Shown one piece after another: positions 35,503 to 45,200 of a stretch of 64,000 nt of DNA (position 1 is the first letter of the stretch; each line of letters begins with the position of its first letter). The notes under the pieces are model-generated. The model worked only from the letters and a program-made list of their open reading frames with translations. It did not search any database and was not told the DNA's origin. This DNA comes from UBA1479 sp963976055 (GTDB lineage: Bacteria > Pseudomonadota > Alphaproteobacteria > Rhodospirillales > Casp-alpha2): NCBI GenBank assembly GCA_963976055.1, contig CAXBJB010000007.1:263058-327057 (forward strand). Reading direction: 5' to 3'. Both the position numbers and the translations under genes were made by a program.

Positions 35503-37725
35503 TTGGACAATGACGAGTTCTTCGCCCGACTACATGCGGGTGATGTCGATGGCGGGGTCAAAGATTTCCTGGCGGCGAATCCGGAGATTTCTCTTTACGG
35601 AATCGCCATGGGGCTAACCAACAGCGATAACCTGGATCTCGCGGAGTTGGTCGCAACCTATTACGTCAAGACACAATCTGAAAACTCCAGTGCTCACCTT
35701 GTGTTTGCTGAATTGTGCCGTCGCATGGGACGGCGGGAAGACATGTTCGCCGCCATAGCAACTGCGCGCAATCTGGAGCCGGACGCACGGCAGGTCTATA
35801 ACCAGATTATCGGGATCCTTTCGCAGGCGGGCGAAATCGAAGCCATCCGCGAAACAATCCAACTGGCGCAGGAGAACATTCCGGACGGCTTCTTTGTAGA
35901 TACCCAACCAGGGTGGCAGCTCCGCCATCTGGTTGCTCCTCCGGAAAAGTGGGACCGTCAGAACGACCGGGCGACCGCATGGCGCAATAATCTTTCGACC
36001 CGTCGCAAGGCGCCACAGCCCAACGAACAAACTGAATCATCGGAACCTCAGGTGACCGCCGCTGACCGCGCGGCCGATTTACCCGATCTGGTTGCCGATA
36101 CCGGCCCGTGCCACGAAATGGGTACGGGCGGCGCTTGCTTCACCGCACAGGTTTCGGCACACGCAGATGCCGCAGAATACCGGTTCGAATACGGGGGCGA
36201 CCCGACGAACCTCGATAAGGCAACGAACTGGCAACCCCTACCTGGCCCCCAGAATGCGCGCGCGACTTTGTCATTAGAGACCGCCCCGGAAAGTTTTCGA
36301 TTTGACGCGGTCGAAGCAAATTGGGATGAACACGCGGGAATGTTTCTGTTCAAGTCGCCATTCGCGTTTGACACCAATCACCTGACGGGATTGGGCTTCT
36401 TATCACTGCTGGTCAGTGTCCGACCAATGAGCTGCCAGCCCAACGGATCATTCGCCTACCATGACTTTGAGACCTACGATCTTCGTGGCGCGGATTACGA
36501 ACTGCGGCTGCTGTTCCGAAATTTCAAGGAGAAAGACTTCATCTTCGCCATCGGGCTATCGAGCGGATGGGCCCCCTGGATGCTGACCAGCGCCCCGGTG
36601 GACCTGGAGAACTTGAACGGCAACGGGGACACAGACCTGGCCTTTCACCTGCCTTCGGACCCGGCCCAGTGGACATTCATGGGGAATAATCCCCGCGACC
36701 AAGACAATGCCGAACGGTATGCCTTCGCACCGCTGGACCGAACCTTGTCCCATGGAACGGACATGATTTTCTTTTCCGGCATTGCCGGCGATTGGCGAAA
36801 GGCGCCGGAAGGCGCTTTTGGCGTTCGCGACGCGTCACTTCGCTACCGTAGCCGATGCGTGTTGAACCCAGCCAACGGTGCGAAACTCGTGGATTGCAAT
36901 GCGACGGGCGACTGTGATCCCGGAAAACTCGCCGATGGGAATCGGGGACGCGGGGGCGACGGGTGGTATCAATCCGGTGCCCTGACGGAGCCTGTTCGGT
37001 TTCTTTGGCATCTTGCCGCGCCGGTCACGATCTCGACCATTGTCCTCCATCAGGACGCTTTGATGCCCGTCACCCAATGCCGGTTAATCCTTGGCAACCG
37101 GATAGGTGCGGAAGATGCCTTGCAGGTTTCCGATCAGTTCAATATTCCAGTTGATGAGGATCCCATATCGACCATTCCCGGAAAAATTCTTCGCCTGCCT
37201 GGCGACCAGACGTTTGATGTATTCGGGATCGAGTTTCTTGCCTCGAATTCACCGGACGGGATCGCCATGGAGGCCATCGAAGTCTTCGCCAAAGACTTCA
37301 CCCCGCCGCCAAGCCGCCAACGAGTAACGATATCCCAAGCTATCGATGGCCTGACGCCGGGGGAAACCATCCACTACCGCGTCGCCTGCCGTGCGATCTC
37401 AGGTCAAACACACGGGAACGTAAACTCACTTTCCATCCCCTCGGACAACGCACCCATTCTGCACGAATTGACGGTCTTCAGTTCGACGAACGCAAAAGCA
37501 ATCATCGTGGTTCGTGGGAACGCCATGGGCCTTGAAACGACCGTCAAGTGGCACATGGACGACGGAACGTGGCAGGAGATACCCATGGGCTGTGAAAGAA
37601 CCAGCGGCCATCGCCATATCATCATCCGCGATCTGGATAAGGGGGCAGAAAACCGCCTGACCGCAAAACTGATCAACGAAGCGGGAGAGAGCATCGAAAA
37701 GGTCGTGACATGGATGACTTATTAG
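35503..37725 (+). CDS. Large protein of unknown function carried on the island
   Basis: The protein has 740 residues starting at TTG, supported by GGGGGGAG 7 bases upstream. There is no signal peptide or membrane span. Residues 1-125 look like TPR or similar helices (NSSAHLVFAELCRRMGRREDM-FAAIATARNLEPDARQVYNQI). A charged linker (about 165-195) leads to a beta-rich C-terminus of more than 500 residues. That part includes a discoidin-like stretch (about 470-600; LADGNRGRGGDGWYQSG, FLWHLAAPVTISTIVLHQD) and fibronectin-like ends (ISQAIDGLTPGETIHYRVAC). Such folds often bind carbohydrate, but this is structural guesswork. I do not recognise the family. Lower GC and flanking repeats suggest horizontal gain. 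Confidence 0.8.
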   Translation: MDNDEFFARLHAGDVDGGVKDFLAANPEISLYGIAMGLTNSDNLDLAELVATYYVKTQSENSSAHLVFAELCRRMGRREDMFAAIATARNLEPDARQVYNQIIGILSQAGEIEAIRETIQLAQENIPDGFFVDTQPGWQLRHLVAPPEKWDRQNDRATAWRNNLSTRRKAPQPNEQTESSEPQVTAADRAADLPDLVADTGPCHEMGTGGACFTAQVSAHADAAEYRFEYGGDPTNLDKATNWQPLPGPQNARATLSLETAPESFRFDAVEANWDEHAGMFLFKSPFAFDTNHLTGLGFLSLLVSVRPMSCQPNGSFAYHDFETYDLRGADYELRLLFRNFKEKDFIFAIGLSSGWAPWMLTSAPVDLENLNGNGDTDLAFHLPSDPAQWTFMGNNPRDQDNAERYAFAPLDRTLSHGTDMIFFSGIAGDWRKAPEGAFGVRDASLRYRSRCVLNPANGAKLVDCNATGDCDPGKLADGNRGRGGDGWYQSGALTEPVRFLWHLAAPVTISTIVLHQDALMPVTQCRLILGNRIGAEDALQVSDQFNIPVDEDPISTIPGKILRLPGDQTFDVFGIEFLASNSPDGIAMEAIEVFAKDFTPPPSRQRVTISQAIDGLTPGETIHYRVACRAISGQTHGNVNSLSIPSDNAPILHELTVFSSTNAKAIIVVRGNAMGLETTVKWHMDDGTWQEIPMGCERTSGHRHIIIRDLDKGAENRLTAKLINEAGESIEKVVTWMTY

Positions 37726-37751
37726 GCGGAAGGTCATCTCTTTTAAATTTT

Positions 37752-37782
37752 AAATTCCGGGGACGCTTTACTAAATTTCGGG
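37752..37782. repeat. Right-flank inverted copies of the island repeat
   Basis: AAATTCCGGGGAC (37752-37764) and AAATTTCGGG (37773-37782) are reverse-complement relatives of GTCCCCGAAATTG and CCCGAAATT at the left flank. Order and polarity are consistent with inverted ends around the 740-residue gene. The 37783-37880 tail also reads as a short frame ending LRDAVFERLQAHGFSPMACK and a stop, perhaps another gene remnant; I cannot identify it. Confidence 0.55.
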
Positions 37783-37913
37783 CCGTGCACAGGCCGGGCA
37801 GGACGACGGACTTGCGCGACGCGGTGTTTGAACGGTTGCAGGCGCACGGCTTCTCCCCCATGGCCTGCAAGGCAGCATAGCAAATCCGCTCGGGGCGAAA
37901 AATGCAATGGCCG

Positions 37914-38519
37914 TTACTGAATAATCAAATCCTTGAACAGGACCGTATGGGCCTTGACCGGGGCGATCGCGAAATTGATGACGTTCAGCAGCTCGAAGCG
38001 CAGGCGCTCCGAGCCTTCCTTGCCGATCACGTCCTTGTATTCCAGGTCGCGCAGCTGGGTTTTGATGTTGTCGACGATCAGCGCGGCCTTGAGTTCATCC
38101 TGAAGCACCGGCAGGTCGTGCTCGTTGACCTGCACGATCAGGTTCAGCTTGATGAAATGATTGCGCTTGCCGACCTTCTTCAGGTCGGTGCGGATTTCCG
38201 GCAACTGATGGGTCACCGGCTTGCCGATTTCCAGGGTCACTTCGGTGATCGCGGGCTTGCCGAGGATAGCTTCGGTCGCGCCCAGCATATGGGCCGTAAA
38301 ACCCCCGCCGATCAGGACGAGCAGAACCCCGGCGATCGCCGCGATCTTGAGGATCTTTTTCTTCTTGGCGGCCTTGAGCTCTTCCTCGGTGGGTTCGTCG
38401 TCTTCGTCGTCCTCCCACTCTTCGTCGTCGTCTTCCCACTCCTCGCCGTCCTCAAGCTCTTCGTCGTCCTCGTATTCCTCGTCTTCGTCGTCGTCGATTT
38501 CGTCGGTCTTGTCGGCCAT
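37914..38519 (-). CDS. fliL: FliL-like flagellar basal-body protein with acidic N-terminus
   Basis: This 201-residue protein has a single membrane span (ILKIAAIAGVLLVLIGGGFT, residues about 55-75), then a periplasmic FliL domain (VTLEIGKPVTHQLPEIRTDL, HFIKLNLIVQVNE, LRFELLNVINFAI). FliL associates with the stator and MS ring and tunes motor torque or stability. The first 45 residues, in the cytoplasm, are almost only Asp and Glu with a few aromatic residues (DDDEDEEYEDDEELEDGEEW), far more acidic than usual. No other flagellar gene is nearby, so it is separated from the main cluster. Confidence 0.85.
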   Translation of the reverse strand: MADKTDEIDDDEDEEYEDDEELEDGEEWEDDDEEWEDDEDDEPTEEELKAAKKKKILKIAAIAGVLLVLIGGGFTAHMLGATEAILGKPAITEVTLEIGKPVTHQLPEIRTDLKKVGKRNHFIKLNLIVQVNEHDLPVLQDELKAALIVDNIKTQLRDLEYKDVIGKEGSERLRFELLNVINFAIAPVKAHTVLFKDLIIQ

Positions 38520-38656
38520 CGATATTTCCCCAGAGGACGTTGGCCCGATGGTGCAACGGGTCGGGCGCGATTTTATCGAGCGCGGAGACTAGCGCAAAAT
38601 CCGCGCGGTCAAAACCACCCAATGGTCGAGGTTTCGGCGATCCAGCCCGAGGGGGC

Positions 38657-39121
38657 CTAGAGCGCCTTGACCGCCGCCAGCACCTCGTCGGCGTGTTCCT
38701 TGACCTTCACCTTGGGCCAGATGTTGCGGATTACGCCCTTTTCGTCGATCAGAAACGTTGCGCGCTGAATGCCCATGTACTTGCGGCCGTACATGTTCTT
38801 TTCGACCCACACGCCGTAGCTGTCGCAGAGCATGCCGTCTTCGTCGGACACCAGATGAAAGGGCAGGTCGTACTTGGCCTTGAACTTGTCGTGGCGGGCG
38901 ACCGTGTCCTTGGAGGCGCCGACGATCACCGCCCCTTCTTTCTCAAATTTCTTGATCGCGTCGCGGAAGCCCTGGGCCTCGGTCGTGCAGCCCGGCGTGT
39001 CGTCCTTGGGGTAGAAATACAGCACCACCTTCTTGCCCTTCAGGTCCTTCAACGCCAGCATGCCGCCGCCGTCCGCAGGCAGGGTGAAGTCGGGGGCCTT
39101 GTCGCCGATGGAAAGGGTCAT
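38657..39121 (-). CDS. bcp: Thioredoxin-dependent peroxiredoxin Bcp
   Basis: The product has 154 residues. The peroxidatic Cys lies in YPKDDTPGCTTEAQGFRDAI, the defining Bcp/PrxQ motif. The resolving Cys five residues later, found in many PrxQ proteins, is absent (TTEAQ), so this is an atypical or 1-Cys Bcp. LPADGGGMLALKDLKGKKVV and GASKDTVARHDKFKAKYDLP support the family. It reduces hydroperoxides in the cytoplasm. It begins 28 bases after the glnE stop on the same strand, so the two are likely co-transcribed. Confidence 0.92.
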   Translation of the reverse strand: MTLSIGDKAPDFTLPADGGGMLALKDLKGKKVVLYFYPKDDTPGCTTEAQGFRDAIKKFEKEGAVIVGASKDTVARHDKFKAKYDLPFHLVSDEDGMLCDSYGVWVEKNMYGRKYMGIQRATFLIDEKGVIRNIWPKVKVKEHADEVLAAVKAL

Positions 39122-39149
39122 GGTTCGGGTCTCCTTATGCGTCGTGGTG

Positions 39150-42100
39150 TCATTCGGTGGCGTCCTCGATGGGCGGCAGGTCCGCTGCCGGGCCGTCGAT
39201 CAGGTCCTGGTAGATATCGAACACGGCCTGGGCCGTTTCCATCATCATGCGTTTCAGGCTGTCGAAATCTTCGGCCCCCGCGACGCGCACCAGGTCGTCG
39301 GCCAGGGCGCCGGATATCAGGTCTTCCTTTTCCTTGGTCAGAGTGCCCTCGATGGTTTCGGCCAGCAGGCCGAGGATGCCCATCCAAAGCTCCTGGGCCC
39401 GCATCAGGGTCCGCCAATGGGCGGTGGCGAGCACGCCCGCCGATTTCAATTTGTCCAGGCTGGCGGCCGTGTTGGCGTCGCGGATATCCGGGTGGTCGCC
39501 GATATGACGCAGGGTCAGGTATTGCACGATGAAGGCGATGTCGACCAGGCCGCCGCGCAGGTTCTTGACGTCCCAGATGCAGTCGGAAGTCTTTTCCTTC
39601 GCGATGCGCTGGCGCATGTCGGCGGCGTCGCGCAGCAGCTTCACCGGGTCCACGGGATCGCCCAGGATGGCGGCGATGGCATCCTCGACCCGGCCGCGCA
39701 GGTCGCCGGTGCCGGCCACGGCGCGGGCGCGGACCAGGGCCATGCGCTCCCAGGTCCAGGCCGATTCATCGTGGTACTTGCGGAACGCGGTCAGCGACGT
39801 GGCCAGCGGTCCCTTGGTGCCCGACGGGCGTAGGCGCATGTCGACCTCGTACAGCGGCCCCTCCACCATCATCGCCGTGACAGCGTTGATGGTGCGCTGG
39901 GTCAGGCGGCCGAAATACTGGGCGGGGGCAAGGGGCCGCGCGCCATCCGATTCCTCGTCGTCGGCGTCGTAGACGAAGATCAGGTCCAGGTCCGAGGCCG
40001 CGGTCATTTCCCGGCTGCCCAGGCGGCCGAGCGCGACGATGGCGATCTCGCCGCCGGGGATGCGGCCGTGGCCTGCGGCGAAGTCGTTGGCGACGCGGGC
40101 CAGCACCGCGCCCAGCGCCGTTTCGGCGATGTCTGAGAGCGCGCACGAGGCATCCAGCGGCGCAATCCGGGCATCCAGGCGCTGCACGCCGATCTGAAAG
40201 CGGCGGTCGTTGGCCCAACGGCGGCAGGTGATCAGCACGTCTTCCAGGTCGCGGCAGGCCTTCAGTTGGGCCTCAAGTTCGTCGTGCAGGCCCGAAAGGT
40301 CCGGCGGCGGGTCGAAGAAATCGGCGGTCAGCACGCTGTCCAGGATCGACGCGTGGTTGCCCATGTGCTCCGCCAGCTTGGGCGCCTTGCCGGCGATCTC
40401 GACCACCAGAGACAACAGGTGCGGGTTGGAATGGAACATGGAAAACAACTGCACCCCGCCGGGCAGCACCTTGAGGAAGCTGTCGAAGCGCAGGAAGGTC
40501 TTGTCCGGCTCCGGCGTCTTGGCGATGGCGCGCAGCAGCACGGGCATCAGTTCGGTCAACAGTTCGCGGGACCGGGTCGACCGCATGGCCCGGTAGCGCC
40601 CGTGGTGCCAGGCCCGGATCTGGGCATCGACGCGGGTCGGTTCCTCGAACCCCATCTTGCGGATGGTCGCCAGCGTGTCCGGATCGGCCTCGCCGCCGGT
40701 GAACACAAGATTGCCGCCGGCGCCGTCCTGATCCGCCTCGGCGCTGAGCGCCGGCGCGTCGCCGAACAGGGCCCCGTAATGGGTCTGCACCCGCTCAAGG
40801 TGGCCGGTCAGGGCCTCGGCGAAGGCGTCACCCGTGGCATAGCCCATGAAGGCGGCGAAGGCGTCGAAGGCTTCCGGTGCTTCGGGCAGGGTGTGGGTCT
40901 GCTCGTCGTTGACCATCTGCAGGCGGTGTTCGACTTGGCGCAGGAAATCATAGGCGGCCTTCATGTCGGCTGCCGCCTCGGGCGCCACCTGTTCCAGGGC
41001 GACCAGGCAGTCGATGGCGGCCTTGGTGCCGGACAGGCGCAGGTCCGGGATACGCCCGCCCCAGATCAGCTGTTGGGTCTGGGCGAAGAACTCGATCTCG
41101 CGGATGCCGCCGCCGCCCAGCTTGACGTTGTGGCCAAGCGCCTTGATCGCGCCGATGCCGCGATGCGCGTTGATCTGGCGCTTAATCGAATGAATGTCCT
41201 GGATCGCCGCGAAATCCAGGTGCTTGCGCCAGATGAAGGGGCGCAGCCATTCCAGGAACCGCGTGCCGGCCTCCAGGTCGCCGGCCACGGCGCGGGCCTT
41301 GATCATGGCGGCGCGTTCCCAGTTCTGGCCCAGGCTCTCGTAATAGCTTTCGGCGGCCAGGACCGAAATCGCCAGCGGCGTGGCGCTGGGGTCCGGGCGC
41401 AGACGCAGGTCCGTGCGGAACACATAGCCGTCGACCGTGCGCTCATCCATGATTCGGAGTATCTGGCGGACCAGCCTGACCATGGCCGGCTGCAGCTCGT
41501 CGGGTTTGGTCGTCCGGATGGCATCGGGATCGAACAGCACGATGATGTCGATGTCCGAGGAATAGTTCAACTCCCTGGCACCCAGCTTGCCCATGCCGAG
41601 CACGACCAAGCCTGAGCCAACGGATGGCGATGCGGAATCCGCCAATTCCAGTGCGCCGCGCCGCGCCACTTCACCGAGGCAGAAATCGCAGGCCGCCTTG
41701 AGGCAGGCTTCGGCGACATCGCTGAGCCCGCCCGTGACCTGTTCCAGAGACCAATCGCCGCCGATATCGGCCATGGCGATGGTCAATGCCGCACGCTTCT
41801 TGGCGACGCGCAGGCGTGTCTTGATGGCGGGTTCGGTTTCGCCCTCGGGGGCGCCGGCAATGTCCGACAGGATGTCGGCCAGGACCGCGTCGGGGCCGTC
41901 GGACAAAATGCGCAGGGTGAACGCGGGGTCGCCCGATGCCAGGCGGCCGAGGAACGGGCTATGGGCGAACACCGCGTCCAGCAAGGCCTTGCCCGGGCCG
42001 CCGCCGGCGATTTCCGTCGCCGCCGATTCGGTACCCGGATCGGTGCTGCGGGAAACGGCGGAATCCCAATGTTCCCAGGCAACTGCCAGGGATTCGGGGT

Positions 42101-42152
42101 TTCCCGGGCTTGGCAGATCGGGTTTACTGCTGACGGTCGAATTTTCAGGCAT
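39150..42152 (-). CDS. glnE: Bifunctional glutamine synthetase adenylyltransferase/deadenylyltransferase
   Basis: The protein is about 1000 residues from ATG 42152. It holds two nucleotidyltransferase domains, as expected. The N-terminal one (deadenylylase) has VVLGMGKLGARELNYSSDID. The C-terminal one (adenylylase) has IVALGRLGSREMTAASDLDL. Both show the GxG...SDxD metal site. GHNVKLGGGGIREIEFFAQT and DVKNLRGGLVDIAFIVQY are the paired helical segments that follow each domain. GlnE switches glutamine synthetase activity in response to PII and glutamine. The open frame runs further to 42293, but that would overlap the divergent AsmA-like gene. Confidence 0.96.
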   Translation of the reverse strand: MPENSTVSSKPDLPSPGNPESLAVAWEHWDSAVSRSTDPGTESAATEIAGGGPGKALLDAVFAHSPFLGRLASGDPAFTLRILSDGPDAVLADILSDIAGAPEGETEPAIKTRLRVAKKRAALTIAMADIGGDWSLEQVTGGLSDVAEACLKAACDFCLGEVARRGALELADSASPSVGSGLVVLGMGKLGARELNYSSDIDIIVLFDPDAIRTTKPDELQPAMVRLVRQILRIMDERTVDGYVFRTDLRLRPDPSATPLAISVLAAESYYESLGQNWERAAMIKARAVAGDLEAGTRFLEWLRPFIWRKHLDFAAIQDIHSIKRQINAHRGIGAIKALGHNVKLGGGGIREIEFFAQTQQLIWGGRIPDLRLSGTKAAIDCLVALEQVAPEAAADMKAAYDFLRQVEHRLQMVNDEQTHTLPEAPEAFDAFAAFMGYATGDAFAEALTGHLERVQTHYGALFGDAPALSAEADQDGAGGNLVFTGGEADPDTLATIRKMGFEEPTRVDAQIRAWHHGRYRAMRSTRSRELLTELMPVLLRAIAKTPEPDKTFLRFDSFLKVLPGGVQLFSMFHSNPHLLSLVVEIAGKAPKLAEHMGNHASILDSVLTADFFDPPPDLSGLHDELEAQLKACRDLEDVLITCRRWANDRRFQIGVQRLDARIAPLDASCALSDIAETALGAVLARVANDFAAGHGRIPGGEIAIVALGRLGSREMTAASDLDLIFVYDADDEESDGARPLAPAQYFGRLTQRTINAVTAMMVEGPLYEVDMRLRPSGTKGPLATSLTAFRKYHDESAWTWERMALVRARAVAGTGDLRGRVEDAIAAILGDPVDPVKLLRDAADMRQRIAKEKTSDCIWDVKNLRGGLVDIAFIVQYLTLRHIGDHPDIRDANTAASLDKLKSAGVLATAHWRTLMRAQELWMGILGLLAETIEGTLTKEKEDLISGALADDLVRVAGAEDFDSLKRMMMETAQAVFDIYQDLIDGPAADLPPIEDATE

Positions 42153-42233
42153 ACTGATCACTTGTTTCTCAGGCCTTGGGGGGCCTGAACACTGCGGTAA
42201 GCAAAAACTGGGGTCAAGCGCGCTAACGGAGGC
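42153..42233. promoter_or_regulatory. Divergent glnE / AsmA-like promoter gap
   Basis: These 81 bases separate two divergent genes and must hold both promoters or their downstream parts. I see no convincing -35/-10 pair. GGAGG at 42228-42232 is the ribosome site of the AsmA-like gene. Confidence 0.3.
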
Positions 42234-45200
42234 GTGGTGGCAAACGACGTCGATCAACACGGCGGGCAGGGTGAGAATCGGACGGGTGGCCATCTAAAGC
42301 GGTGGTGCCGGGGTGCCGCGCATCTTGCTGGCGGTCTGCTGGCGGGCGTGGCCATCGTCGCGGGCCTGTTGTCGTGGCAATTGTCCAAGGGGCCGATCTC
42401 CCTCAGCTTCCTCACGCCCTATATCGAACAGGCGCTCAACGAACGCAGCCCCGACATGCAGGTCGAACTGGGTGACACCATCCTGACTTGGGCCGGGTGG
42501 GAGCGCGCCCTCGATATCCGCGTGCTCGACGTTTTGGTGTACGACCGCGTGGGCGCCATCGTCGCGGCGATCCCCGAAGTCTCGTTCTCGCTGTCCAGCC
42601 AGGCCCTGATCCGGCGCGGTGCGATCGTGCCGAAAAGCGTCGAACTGTTCGGCCCGCGCCTGGTCCTGCGGCGCGGCGCCGACGGCACGTTCGAGGTCAA
42701 CCTAGGCAACGCTCAATCCGACGGCAAGGACCTGTCTGACGGCAAGGGATTGGGTAGTGGGCTGCTCGACCTGCTGGTCGCCAAGGCCGGGGCTGGAAGC
42801 GGGCCCGATGCCGGCGCGCAACTGGCCTATCTGTCGCGTCTCAACATCATCGGCGCGGAAACGGTGATCGTCGACGAAATCCTGGGCCGCCGATGGACCG
42901 CGCCGGTCGCCGACATCCGCCTGGTCCGCGACGACGCGGGCATCCAGGGCGAGGTCGCCTTGCAGATGGATCTGAACGGCCGCCGGTCCGAGGTCACGGC
43001 CAAGGGCAGCTATCTGGTCAACGAGGGGCGCCTGGCCGTCAGCGTCGCCTTCACCGATCTCGACCCGAAGGCGCTTGCCGGCTTCCACGAATCCCTCAAG
43101 CGCTTCGAAAGCATTGAGCTTCCGCTCAAGGGGACGGTTACCTTGGGCATGACCGTCAACGGCCCGCCCGAGGATATCGGCTTCCGCTTCACGGGCGGCG
43201 AGGGCGAAATCCGCACCCCCGACCCGTATGAGGAAGCGATCGCGGTCAAATCCCTTGTTCTTGCCGGCCGCTATGACGGCCGCGTCCGGACGGCCGAAAT
43301 CTTCGATTTCACCGTCGTTACCAAGGATGGCGAAAGCGTGCGCTCTCCAGGATCGGCGGCGCATCGTCTGCCGGTTTCCGGTCTGCAATTCGCCGGCAAG
43401 TACTGGATGGATGACGATCGGCTGGAGATCTCACGCCTTGCCCTCGACACGGGCGGCCCCCGGGTCACGGTGTCCGGCGCCGTGGAAGATGCGACGGGAA
43501 GCGCCGTGGGCGCCTTCGACGTGGCGCTTCGGAATGCCCCGCTGAAAGACATTCGGAAGTACTGGGCCCCGGAGTGGGCGCCCGATGTCTACAACTGGTG
43601 GACGGAGAACGTGAAGGACGGCGTGGTGCCGCGTCTCAACATGAAGGTCCGGGCCAGCGGCGGGGCAGGCGGCTGGGCGCTGACCTCGGTGGTTGGCGAC
43701 ATGGATTTCCGGGACACGGTCCTATCCTACCTTCCCGGCATGCCGGACATCACGGACTTGGCGGGCAAATCGACCTTCACCCACAAACGCTTTGACGCCT
43801 TCATCAGCCAGGGGAAATCGGGTGGGATGGCGCTCAGCGAGGGGCAGTTGTTCATCACTGGCTTGTCGACCGGTCGGGAACAGGCGGAAATCCAGGCGAC
43901 GATCGCGGGCCAGCTCGACAAGGCGCTGGCCTTGATCGACCATCCGCCGCTCGCCTATGCGACCAAGATGGAGGTCGACCCCAAGGGCACCAAGGGGGCG
44001 GCCAAGGTCCGTCTGCGCATCGGGTTTCCGCTGATCCTCGATCTGAAGCTGGCGGACGTGAACATCGCCGCCGACGCGCGCCTGCGCGAGGCCGCGATTC
44101 CCCATGCCCTGCATGGCTTCGACCTGGACGCCGCCGACCTGACCATGTCCATCGACAAACGCGGCATGGAGGTCAAGGGCAACGGCATCGTCGCCGGCAT
44201 GCCGGCGGATATTTCCTGGCGCGAAAACTTCGGCGAGAAAGTCGCCTTTCGCACGATCCTGGACCTATCCGGGCGCATTCCCGATGTTGAGCGCATCCGC
44301 CAGCTGGGCCTGAACGTCGGCCTTTTGAACGAGGAATACGTCAGCGGTGCCGTCGGCGCCAACCTGCGCTTCACGGTGCTGAACGACGGCGAAACGCGGG
44401 TCGAGGTTCGCGCCGACCTGGCCGAGGCGCAGCTCGCCATTGACCGGGTGAAGTGGAAGAAGCCCTTTGGGGCCGCCGGCCGGGCGGAAATGAACGTTAC
44501 TTTCAAACAGGATAAGGCGCGCGAGATCACCCATTTCGCGCTTTATGCCGAGGACCTTGCCGTCGCCGGGCGGGGAACGTTCGAGGACGACGGAAAATCC
44601 GTTCAGCGCATCGATTTCACGCGCATCAATCATGGCCGCACGGACATGAAGGGGGCGTTGATCCGGCGCGCCGACGGTGCCTGGGACCTGGGGTTCCATG
44701 GCGCGGGGCTCGACCTGTCGCCGGTGTGGAAGGACCTGACCGAAAGCGAGGGCGGGGAGTTGTTGGGGAACTTCGTGCTCGCCGCCGAGTTCGATAAGGT
44801 CTGGATCGACGACAAACGGGCACTGACCGACGTGTCCGGCACGTTCCAGCGCGAAGACAATATCTGGCGCACGGTCTATCTGAATTCCATTCTCGAGGGG
44901 GCCACGGCGCTGAACGTGGAACTCAAGCCGGGGCCGGACGGCGGCAATCGCACCGTTGATATCAGCACCGCCGATGCTGGCATCGTGCTGCGCACGCTGG
45001 GCTTCTACGACAACATGCAGGGCGGTGCCTTGCAGTTGACAGGCACCTTCGACGATAGCCACCCCGATCATCCCCTGAAGGGCCGCTTGATGATCCGCGA
45101 TTACCGCGTGCTGAAGGCCCCGGCCTTGGCGCATCTGGTCAGCATCATGGCGCTGACCGGGATTCTGGACGCATTGCAGGGCGACGGCCTGGGCTTCGCC

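Larger units (their letters stand above)
35127..37880. mobile_element. Lower-GC island with repeat-like flanks and one cargo gene
   Basis: Between prfB and fliL, GC falls: hand-counted 60-base lines inside give 48, 57 and 58 percent against 70 percent in prfB. The left flank has four CCGAAATTG copies and a transposase tail fragment. The right flank has inverted forms, AAATTCCGGGGAC at 37752-37764 and AAATTTCGGG at 37773-37782. The left GTCCCCGAAATTG (35171-35183) matches the inverted right copy at 11 of 13 positions. The only complete gene is the 740-residue unknown. The limits are approximate, and no target-site duplication was identified. Confidence 0.55.
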
